A DNA stretch of 64,000 nucleotides. Origin: an uncultured Bacteroidales bacterium (GTDB lineage: Bacteria > Bacteroidota > Bacteroidia > Bacteroidales > Bacteroidaceae). Below the pieces are notes generated by a model that worked only from the letters and a program-made list of their open reading frames with translations, had not been told where the DNA came from and ran no database searches. This document shows positions 19,951 through 27,911 of the stretch, one piece after another (the stretch's first letter is position 1; the number at the start of each line of letters is the position of its first letter). Where the stretch lies: assembly GCA_945833885.1 (NCBI GenBank), contig CAMAFY010000001.1:186001-250000 (forward strand), read 5' to 3'. A program made the translations under genes and the position numbers.

Positions 19951-20129
19951 TTTACAGTCTTTTTGAAGGCTGTAAACCAGATTCTACCTTAGAATTCATA
20001 TCTGTATTTGCCTCTTCCATAATGTTTACTTTTGTCATCCTCCTCAAATCCTTTTGTGCTTTATTATCTGTATTAAGGGATAAAGACTGAGGAAATTCTT
20101 GGTTTTATCTGGTTTGCAGCCTCTTTTTT
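19951..20129 (+). promoter_or_regulatory. Candidate structured leader RNA / attenuator of hutH
   Basis: 15-bp long-range helix GGCTGTAAACCAGAT (19968-19982) with ATCTGGTTTGCAGCC (20107-20121) followed by TCTTTTTTA; left arm overlaps alternative hairpin TTTACAG/CTGTAAA (19951-19976); inner TCCTCA/TGAGGA and CTTTAT/ATAAAG stems. Confidence 0.5.
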
Positions 20130-20147
20130 ACTGAAAAACACATATAT

Positions 20148-21632
20148 ATGATTCACGAAATATCCTCAGAGCATCTTTCCATTGAGCGTATTGGTCAGAT
20201 TTTGGAACAAGGCATGGAGATTCGTCTCTCCGAAGATGCCGTAAAACGTATTGTAGCCTGCCGCGAGTATCTCGATCATAAGATTGCGCGTTCCGAGCGT
20301 CCTATATACGGAGTCACCACCGGTTTCGGTTCGCTTTGCAATGTTTCTATCGATGTGGACCAACTTGCGAAGTTGCAAATCAACTTGATGATGTCGCACG
20401 CATGCGGAACAGGTGATACCGTTCCCCGCGAAATCGTCAAGATTATGTTGCTTCTCAAAATTCAATCGTTGAGTTATGGTTATTCAGGTTGCAAACTTGA
20501 TACCGTGCAACGCCTTGTCGATTTCTTTAACAACGACATCTGTCCTATTGTTTATATGCAGGGTTCCCTTGGAGCCTCCGGTGATCTTGTTCCTCTTGCC
20601 CATCTTTCTCTGCCGCTCGTCGGACTTGGTGAGGTGGATTATCAGGGTGAAATCATTTCCGGTGCCGAAATGCTCCGTCGAAAGGGTTGGGAACCCATAC
20701 ATTTGGCTTCGAAAGAGGGCTTGGCATTACTGAATGGCACGCAGAATATGAGTTCGTTTGCCGTGTGGGCTCTCCTGCAAAGTCATCGCCTGAGCCGTTG
20801 GGCCGACGTCATTGCCGCCCTCTCTCTGGATGCTTATTTCGGACTTGTCGAGCCATTTACCGATGCTGTTCATCAGGTTCGACCGCATAAGGGACAGATT
20901 GATACCGCAGCCGCCATGCGAAACCTCCTTGAAGGCAGCGAAATTGTCCTTCAACCTAAGCCGTATGTCCAAGACCCTTATTCATTCCGTTGTGTTCCCC
21001 AGGTTCATGGTACGGCAAAGGATACCATAAGTTACGTGGAAAGCGTCATAGATACCGAAATCAATTCGGCAACAGACAATCCTACCGTCTGCCCTGACGA
21101 TGATATCATTATCTCCGCAGGGAACTTCCACGGCGAACCCATTGCACTTCCGATGGATTTCCTCGCCATTGCCCTTAGCGAACTTGCCAACATTTCCGAG
21201 CGGCGTATCTATAAATTGGTATCCGGCACACGTGGTCTTCCCAGTTTCCTTGTCGCATCTCCAGGGCTCAACAGCGGCTTTATGATTACACAGTATACGG
21301 CTGCCTCTGTGGTAAGTCTCAACAAGAACTATTGCAGTCCTGCGTCTGTTGACAGCATTCCTTCCTGTCAAGGTCAGGAAGATCATGTGAGTATGGGAGC
21401 TAATGCAGCCATAAAACTCTACCAGGTGGTCCTCAATACCGAGCGCGTTTTGGCCATTGAACTCTTCAATGCCGTCCAGGCTCTCGATTTCCGACGTCCG
21501 CTCAAATCATCACCTATCATTGAATCTCTCCACGACAGTTTCAGAGAAAAAGTGCCTTTCATTACAGTCGATGAGGTGATGTTCCCGCACATAGCCACTT
21601 CCATTGACTTCCTTCGCAATCATTCCTTTTGA
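20148..21632 (+). CDS. hutH: Histidine ammonia-lyase
   Basis: 494 aa; GSLGASGDLVPLAHLSLPLVG (MIO-forming ASG). Confidence 0.96.
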   Translation: MIHEISSEHLSIERIGQILEQGMEIRLSEDAVKRIVACREYLDHKIARSERPIYGVTTGFGSLCNVSIDVDQLAKLQINLMMSHACGTGDTVPREIVKIMLLLKIQSLSYGYSGCKLDTVQRLVDFFNNDICPIVYMQGSLGASGDLVPLAHLSLPLVGLGEVDYQGEIISGAEMLRRKGWEPIHLASKEGLALLNGTQNMSSFAVWALLQSHRLSRWADVIAALSLDAYFGLVEPFTDAVHQVRPHKGQIDTAAAMRNLLEGSEIVLQPKPYVQDPYSFRCVPQVHGTAKDTISYVESVIDTEINSATDNPTVCPDDDIIISAGNFHGEPIALPMDFLAIALSELANISERRIYKLVSGTRGLPSFLVASPGLNSGFMITQYTAASVVSLNKNYCSPASVDSIPSCQGQEDHVSMGANAAIKLYQVVLNTERVLAIELFNAVQALDFRRPLKSSPIIESLHDSFREKVPFITVDEVMFPHIATSIDFLRNHSF

Positions 21633-21678
21633 CCGGTGACAGCCGTTTTGCGGTCAGACAATTCGAAAACATTTCCTT

Positions 21679-21717
21679 CGTCCACTGCTGTCATGCGGCA
21701 GCCGTGGGCGTTTTTTT
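21679..21717 (+). terminator. Intrinsic terminator between hutH and hutI
   Basis: CGTCCACTGC TGTCATGC GGCAG CCGTGGGCG TTTTTTT. Confidence 0.8.
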
Positions 21718-21777
21718 GAATCGGTGACTCTCGGTTGCCGAAATAAAACCCGCAAACCTTTGACAATTCCAACAGTA

Positions 21778-23013
21778 ATGAAACGTTTATTGACAAACAT
21801 AGGCATACTTGGCGGGGTTGAAACCCAATCACGCCTACGTGTTCAAGGTGCGGAAATGGCAGAATTTTCCGTTGTTTCCGATGCTTACCTCTGCATTGAA
21901 GATGGTCGTATTACCGCTTTTGGCCCTATGTCGGAATTGAGCATCGAGACAGAAAATCCTGAAGAAATCATTGATTTACACGGCCGTTGTGTATTTCCAT
22001 CATGGTGCGACCCCCATACACATATTGTCTATGCCGGTAGCCGTGAGGGTGAGTTCGTCGACAAAATTCGCGGTCTTTCCTATGAGGAGATTGCACGTCG
22101 TGGGGGAGGAATCCTTAATTCTGCCGATTTGCTCCATACTATGAGTGAGGACGACTTGTACAAGCAAGCCTATTGCCGCGCCGAAGAGGTGATGAGAAAG
22201 GGTACCGGCTGCATAGAAATCAAGAGCGGTTATGGATTAAACCTGCATGATGAACTGAAAATGCTGCGCGTCATACGTCGGCTTCGCGACAATCTTCCCA
22301 TGCGTGTGGTATCCACCTTCCTCGGGGCCCATGCTGTCGGCCGCCAATACAGCCATGAGGAATACGTACGTCTGATCATCGAGGAAATGATTCCTGAGGT
22401 TGGACGTCAACAGTTGGCTGATTACATCGATGTCTTCTGCGATAAAGGATTCTTTACCCCCAAAGAAACGGCAGAAATGCTGGAAACCGGTGCAAAATGG
22501 GGCATGCGTCCGAAGATTCATGCCGAGGAACTTGCTGCGTCTGGCGGCGTCCGTGTTGGTGTAGACCACAATGCCTTGTCGGTAGACCACCTTGAAAGCA
22601 TGGATGTAGCGGGCATTGAAGTGCTTCGTGGCAGTGAAACCATGCCCACAGTATTGCCTGGTACATCGTTTTTCCTTAACATGCCGTGGGCACCTGCCCG
22701 CAAGATGATTGAGGCAGGCCTTGGAATTGCTGTCGCAAGTGACTATAATCCCGGTTCCACACCTTCGGGCGACATGAAGTTCGTCGTCAGTCTGGCTTGT
22801 ATCAAACTCCGTCTTCTTCCCGAAGAAGCCCTGAATGCCGCCACACTCAACAGTGCTTATGCCATGGGATTGAGTGCCGACTATGGTTCGATAGCCGTGG
22901 GAAAGGTTGCCAATTTCTTTGTCACCCCCCCCATTCCTTCTTTGGCTTTCATCCCTTATGCCTATACAACACCTTTGATTGAGCAGGTTTGGCTTCGGGG
23001 AGAATGCGTATGA
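21778..23013 (+). CDS. hutI: Imidazolonepropionase
   Basis: Start MKRLLTNIG within the 21724..23013 ORF; CDPHTHIVYAGSREGEF, amidohydrolase motifs. Confidence 0.94.
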   Translation: MKRLLTNIGILGGVETQSRLRVQGAEMAEFSVVSDAYLCIEDGRITAFGPMSELSIETENPEEIIDLHGRCVFPSWCDPHTHIVYAGSREGEFVDKIRGLSYEEIARRGGGILNSADLLHTMSEDDLYKQAYCRAEEVMRKGTGCIEIKSGYGLNLHDELKMLRVIRRLRDNLPMRVVSTFLGAHAVGRQYSHEEYVRLIIEEMIPEVGRQQLADYIDVFCDKGFFTPKETAEMLETGAKWGMRPKIHAEELAASGGVRVGVDHNALSVDHLESMDVAGIEVLRGSETMPTVLPGTSFFLNMPWAPARKMIEAGLGIAVASDYNPGSTPSGDMKFVVSLACIKLRLLPEEALNAATLNSAYAMGLSADYGSIAVGKVANFFVTPPIPSLAFIPYAYTTPLIEQVWLRGECV

Positions 23014-23037
23014 CGCTTCCTGAACATCCATGAAAAT

Positions 23038-23083
23038 CCCCCATTGTACGGCAAGTATATTTGCGTGCAATGGGGGTCTTTTT
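23038..23083 (+). terminator. Terminator downstream of hutI
   Basis: CCCCCATTG ... CAATGGGGG TCTTTTT. Confidence 0.85.
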
Positions 23084-23379
23084 AACGTTTTCCAGGCTTA
23101 CACGTTAATAAATCCGTGTTATTTTGACCTTTATCAGGATGTTTTACATCTAAGATGTGCATTTTTGCTTTGAAAACATCGCTTGCTTCAACGTTGATGT
23201 TCAAAATAGAACAGATCTTTTTGTTGGAACACACAGCATCAGTAACGATAATGTCTGGTATATCGCCTTGAAAGTATTCCGGAATCTTTTGGATATTCTA
23301 ATCCTTACCATGATTGGAAAAAGCGGAAAGACTGGCTTTTCCGACATATATTACGGAAATATTTACTACTTAAATTCTA

Positions 23380-23772
23380 TTGATTATAAAGTGGTTACGG
23401 ACGTTTATTCTTCTTTTCTTCATCATGTTTATCATGGATGTCGGAGCGCAGAATTTTATTGAGAAGTGGAACGACTTCTACAAGCGCTATGATTACTACG
23501 ACAGCCACGGAAATTTGACGAAATATATTCAGCAGAATGAATTCTACAACCGTAAGGACACGAAAGACAATCATGGCAATTTAGTATCGAGTAGCAAGTA
23601 CAACGAGTTCTACGACCGCGAGGAATACAGGGACAGTCGCGGCAATCTTTTGGGCTATAAGAAGTGGAACGATTTTTATAAACGCTACGATTACTTCGAC
23701 TGTCACGGTGTGCTGAAAGGGTATTATAAATATAATGACTTTTACAAACGCTGGGAATATTACGAGAGATAG
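23380..23772 (+). CDS. Putative secreted protein of 22-aa tandem repeats (N-D/E-F-Y-x-R...D-x-H/R-G-N-L)
   Basis: Signal-peptide-like N-terminus then five repeats with exact 22-residue period; first possible start after the in-frame stop is TTG (23380), the next ATG is inside the hydrophobic segment. Confidence 0.65.
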   Translation: MIIKWLRTFILLFFIMFIMDVGAQNFIEKWNDFYKRYDYYDSHGNLTKYIQQNEFYNRKDTKDNHGNLVSSSKYNEFYDREEYRDSRGNLLGYKKWNDFYKRYDYFDCHGVLKGYYKYNDFYKRWEYYER

Positions 23773-23896
23773 GGAAGTTAATGGTTCTCGTACCTCTTGT
23801 TTTCAACCGTTTTCTTCAAATGTATTTATGGGATGGGTAGTGATATCCATCCTATTATTTTGCACTCTAATAAGTTTCGGATGGTAAACGTCACTA

Positions 23897-23984
23897 AAAC
23901 GTCCGTACTTTCATTTATAATCATCGGAACATTCTGCCACAAACATCGGAACTTTGATGTGGAAAATGCCGTACTATTTGACAT
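23897..23984. repeat. 22-nt-period array, 4 units (locus C)
   Basis: AAACGTCCGTACTTTcatttat/AATCATCGGAACATTctgccac/AAACATCGGAACTTTgatgtgg/AAAATGCCGTACTATttgacat. Confidence 0.88.
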
Positions 23985-24152
23985 GTAATTTAGAAGAATT
24001 TGAAATTGTTCTTATTCAGTTGAAAATCAATTCTTTGACTTTTTTATATTAAAGTATATTTTTAGATTTGTAAAATTCACCATATCTGCAGAATTTTGTA
24101 TGGATTTTTTCTGCCATTATCAAATGTTTGCAAGATTGAAGGCAAATAAAAG

Positions 24153-24194
24153 AACCTTGTAAGTTCAGTCGCAATGGGCTGGGCCTACAAGGTT
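24153..24194 (-). terminator. Terminator downstream of uvrB
   Basis: Minus strand AACCTTGTA ... TACAAGGTT CTTTTATTT. Confidence 0.7.
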
Positions 24195-24252
24195 TTCAGT
24201 ATGAATTTACTCTGTGGAGTGGGGGATAGCGGGGTGAAAATTCAATGGTATA

Positions 24253-26307
24253 TCAGGAATTTCGCTTGGCTTCAAGGCGTAACATCTCATCACGTAACAA
24301 TGCTGCCGTAGTGAAATCAAGGTCTGCTGCCGCCTTTTTCATGGCATTCCGTAGGGTTTCGATGCGCGTATCGAGGTTATATGCATCGTTGTTTTCCGCC
24401 GCCATGCTGAATCCCGCTTGTGCGGCAATGGCATACGGATCGGCATTCTTCGCGGTGTTTTGTGCCGTTGAAGCCTGTCTTCCGTCACGTGCCTCAACAC
24501 GTGCCTTACCGAGAACCGCAAGGTCGTTACCGATTTGTTTCTTGATTTGCTTCGGAACAATGTGATTTTCCTCGTTGTAAGCCATCTGTTTTGCCCGTCG
24601 ACGGTTGGTTTCGTCGATGGTCGCCTGCATGGATCTGGTAATTTGTTTCGCATACATGATGACGCGACCATTGACGTTTCTGGCGGCACGTCCGGCCGTC
24701 TGCGTCATGCTTCGCCGGTCACGGAGGAAACCTTCCTTGTCCGCGTCGAGGATAGCCACCAATGCCACTTCCGGAAGATCCAGACCTTCGCGGAGAAGAT
24801 TGATGCCCACAAGGACATCATATACGCCGGATCGGAGGTCTTCCATAATCTTGACGCGCTCCAAAGTGTCGACGTCAGCATGGATATATGCCGTCTTTAC
24901 AGCCTTGTCAATGAGGTATTCCGTCAGTTCTTCAGCCATACGTTTGGTTAGTGTTGTCACGAGAACACGCTCGTCGCGGCTGGTACAATAGCGGATTTCC
25001 TCCAACAGATCATCGATGGGAAAGTCGGTGTCGCGGACGATAATCGGCGGGTCGAGGAGTCCTGTGGGGCGTATTACCTGATCGATATATACGCCACCGG
25101 TCTTCGTAAGTTCGTAGTCGTTGGGGGTAGCACTCACGTAGATGGTCTGTGGTGTCATCGCTTCAAATTCCTCAAACTTCAGCGGACGGTTGTCGAAAGC
25201 AGCGGGAAGTCGGAAACCATAATTGACAAGACTCTCCTTTCTGTTCCGGTCGCCGCCATACATTGCCCGTATCTGCGGGACGGAAACATGGCTCTCGTCG
25301 ATGACAAGCAGGAACTCTTTGGGGAAGAAGTCCAGCAGGCAATAGGGACGTGTTCCGGGTGCGCGGCCGTCGAAGTAGCGGCTGTAGTTCTCAATACCGG
25401 AACAATGCCCCAATTCGCGTATCATTTCTATATCGTAATTTACGCGTTCTTCAAGGCGTTGTGCCTCAAGGTCTTTCCCCATCTCCTTGAAAAGCGCCAC
25501 TTGTTCCTTGAGATCATCCTGAATTTGATGGATGGCTTTCTCGCGGGTTTCGTTGCTTGTTAGGAAAAGGTTGGCAGGATAGAGTTTATACTCTTCAAAA
25601 GACTGGATGTGTGTACCGGATTCGGCGTCAATTTCTGCAATACCGTCAATCTCATCACCCCAGAAAGTGATTCGCAGAACATTGTCGGAATAGGCAATCC
25701 ATACATCGATGGTGTCGCCTTTTACACGGAAATCACCTCGCGAGGGCGCCACATCGTTACGGGTATAAAGGCTGTCGATGAGCCGGCGCATGAGTGTTCC
25801 CTGCGAAATGAACTGACCTGTGCGGAGAATAATGACGTTCTCGTAGAAGGCAGAAGGGTTTCCCATACCATAAATGCACGATACTGAGGAGATGACTATC
25901 ACATCGTTGCGCCCGGAAAGAAGGGAGGAAGTGGCAGCAAGACGCAATTTATCGATATCGTCATTGATGGCAAGATCTTTTTCTATATAGGTGTCTGTGG
26001 AAGCAATGTACGCTTCAGGCTGGTAATAATCGTAGTACGATACATAGTATTCCACGGCGTTCTCCGGAAAAAAACTCTTCATTTCAGTGTATAACTGCGC
26101 TGCCAATGTCTTGTTGTGGCTCAATATCAGTGTGGGAATACCGATATTGGCGATGACATTGGCAATGGTAAAAGTCTTTCCGGAGCCTGTAACTCCCAGC
26201 AGAACCTGTGCTTTCTCACCGTTCCTGACGCCTTCCGTCAGTTGTCGGATGGCCTCTGGCTGGTCACCTGTCGGAGCATAGGGTGCCGTAAGATGGTATT
26301 CTGGCAT
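24253..26307 (-). CDS. uvrB: Excinuclease ABC subunit B
   Basis: 684 aa; LLGVTGSGKTFTIANV, VLVGINLLREGLDLPEV, C-terminal UVR motif. Confidence 0.97.
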   Translation of the reverse strand: MPEYHLTAPYAPTGDQPEAIRQLTEGVRNGEKAQVLLGVTGSGKTFTIANVIANIGIPTLILSHNKTLAAQLYTEMKSFFPENAVEYYVSYYDYYQPEAYIASTDTYIEKDLAINDDIDKLRLAATSSLLSGRNDVIVISSVSCIYGMGNPSAFYENVIILRTGQFISQGTLMRRLIDSLYTRNDVAPSRGDFRVKGDTIDVWIAYSDNVLRITFWGDEIDGIAEIDAESGTHIQSFEEYKLYPANLFLTSNETREKAIHQIQDDLKEQVALFKEMGKDLEAQRLEERVNYDIEMIRELGHCSGIENYSRYFDGRAPGTRPYCLLDFFPKEFLLVIDESHVSVPQIRAMYGGDRNRKESLVNYGFRLPAAFDNRPLKFEEFEAMTPQTIYVSATPNDYELTKTGGVYIDQVIRPTGLLDPPIIVRDTDFPIDDLLEEIRYCTSRDERVLVTTLTKRMAEELTEYLIDKAVKTAYIHADVDTLERVKIMEDLRSGVYDVLVGINLLREGLDLPEVALVAILDADKEGFLRDRRSMTQTAGRAARNVNGRVIMYAKQITRSMQATIDETNRRRAKQMAYNEENHIVPKQIKKQIGNDLAVLGKARVEARDGRQASTAQNTAKNADPYAIAAQAGFSMAAENNDAYNLDTRIETLRNAMKKAAADLDFTTAALLRDEMLRLEAKRNS

Positions 26308-26319
26308 TGTAACAGGGGA

Positions 26320-26511
26320 CTACTGCTTGTTAGGCATGACCAATCCGAGGATAAGATACAAGAAGAATCCGGGGAAACATGCGGAGAAAAGGGAAAGAGC
26401 AAGGTATGCTACGCGAACAACTGTGGGGTCGAGGTCGAAATATTCAGCAATACCACCGCAAACTCCAAAGATTTTACGGTCAGAGGATTTGGTAAGTCGT
26501 TTAACGCTCAT
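26320..26511 (-). CDS. Small PspC-domain membrane protein
   Basis: MSVKRLTKSSDRKIFGVCGGIAEYFDLDPTVVRVAYLALSLFSACFPGFFLYLILGLVMP. Confidence 0.85.
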   Translation of the reverse strand: MSVKRLTKSSDRKIFGVCGGIAEYFDLDPTVVRVAYLALSLFSACFPGFFLYLILGLVMPNKQ

Positions 26512-26588
26512 AGGGAATAAGGGGATAAAGTGTGGTGAATGATAGGAAAAACATTGTAAAAAGCATTGGCATCTTCTGAAGATTTCCG

Positions 26589-27002
26589 TCAAAAGAGTCC
26601 CCAACGCTTCTTCTTAGGCTGTTCGTTGTTGAGGTTTTTGCGGTAGTATTCCTCCAATGTCAGGCCATCGTTGATAAGAGAATATACGACACCCCAATCG
26701 GGAATTCCGCCAATATTGCGGTCATCAATGAAGATGTCAGCCTGAAGTTTCCGACTATACTCATGGTCATCGCTGCTTTCTTCTTCGTAATTCTTGTTGA
26801 CGGCGTAGAAGATGATGCCACGTTCTTCGCACCATGCCACGGCTTCGTCAAGAAGTTCGCCCTCACGGACGCTCCAAAGAATCAGTTTGTGACCTTCATT
26901 CATCAGACGTTTCAGGGTGGAAACCGCGAAGGGACGTTCCTTTCCGATGGCAGGGTAGCTGTGTTCGACAATGGTTCCGTCGAAATCTACGGCGATTATC
27001 AT
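26589..27002 (-). CDS. HAD-like hydrolase family protein
   Basis: 137 aa; MIIAVDFDGTIVEHSYPAIGKERPFAVSTLKRLMNEGHKLILWSVREG. Confidence 0.8.
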   Translation of the reverse strand: MIIAVDFDGTIVEHSYPAIGKERPFAVSTLKRLMNEGHKLILWSVREGELLDEAVAWCEERGIIFYAVNKNYEEESSDDHEYSRKLQADIFIDDRNIGGIPDWGVVYSLINDGLTLEEYYRKNLNNEQPKKKRWGLF

Positions 27003-27060
27003 ATTGGTGGTCTGTAAGTAGGTTGGAAAAGTTTGGGGAGGTAAGGGTAGGGATGAGGCT

Positions 27061-27651
27061 TCAAATAACGCGGGCTCCGGAACGCATGGCCTCCTGAGTG
27101 GAACGTTTAGGCTTTTCAGTCACATTGATGCGGAGGTTTTCCACTTTACATTTCTGCTTGATGCTCCGTCCTTTTCGTGGCGTTTGACGGAAAAATCCGA
27201 AAGGATCAAAGGAGAAAGGCTGAAGTTCCTCGGTGTCGTAGACGATAACTTCGCTTTCAATTTGCAAATCCGGCAAGGAAATCGTGCCCGTATTGTCGCT
27301 TCCAACAATATATCGTTGGAACACGACAGCATAATATACGCCATCTTCCATACGGACGCGCTGTTGTTGCAGTTCGTGATTTGGGAGAAGTCGCATTCTT
27401 CCACCTTTTGCCTTGATGTTCTTGCTCAGCATTTCAATATGGCGGAAAGGGACTGAACTATAAACAACAACGTTCACCAGCATGCTATCATTCACGATTA
27501 TCTCATCGTGTGTCGGCTCATAGGAGGCGAAAATACGGATGTTGTCTTTCGCTGCAGCGTCCTTTTTGTCGGTAACGGCGGCAAAAGATGTGGATATCGT
27601 AGCAAAAAACAGAATGAGAGATAAAAGGATGTTATACAGTTTGTTGGACAT
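27061..27651 (-). CDS. Short stand-alone BatD-like secreted protein
   Basis: 196 aa; signal peptide; DGVYYAVVFQRYIVGSDNTGTISLPDLQIESEV parallels NGLYRVATNLKYIVFPQQTGKITIPGISFECDV of the batD at 1..997; EKPKRSTQEAMRSGARVI tail. Confidence 0.65.
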   Translation of the reverse strand: MSNKLYNILLSLILFFATISTSFAAVTDKKDAAAKDNIRIFASYEPTHDEIIVNDSMLVNVVVYSSVPFRHIEMLSKNIKAKGGRMRLLPNHELQQQRVRMEDGVYYAVVFQRYIVGSDNTGTISLPDLQIESEVIVYDTEELQPFSFDPFGFFRQTPRKGRSIKQKCKVENLRINVTEKPKRSTQEAMRSGARVI

Positions 27652-27911
27652 TTTTATCTATCGTTTTCGTTAAAGGTGGGTTCAATAGATGGGCATTGCC
27701 TTCTTTTGTATCTGCCTTCGTGATTGGAATTCCTGAAGATAAAGCATCATAACACCCGTTATGAGTGAATAAACAGGGAGTTTTAGTCGAGAAGAGACCA
27801 AAAGATTGAATATAGAACCTACAAAACTTCTATGAGGATTTTCGGTTGTAATTTATAGAACCGACCTGAAAATGGCTTGTTAAGTTCTGGGGAATTTATG
27901 CCTTTTATGCG

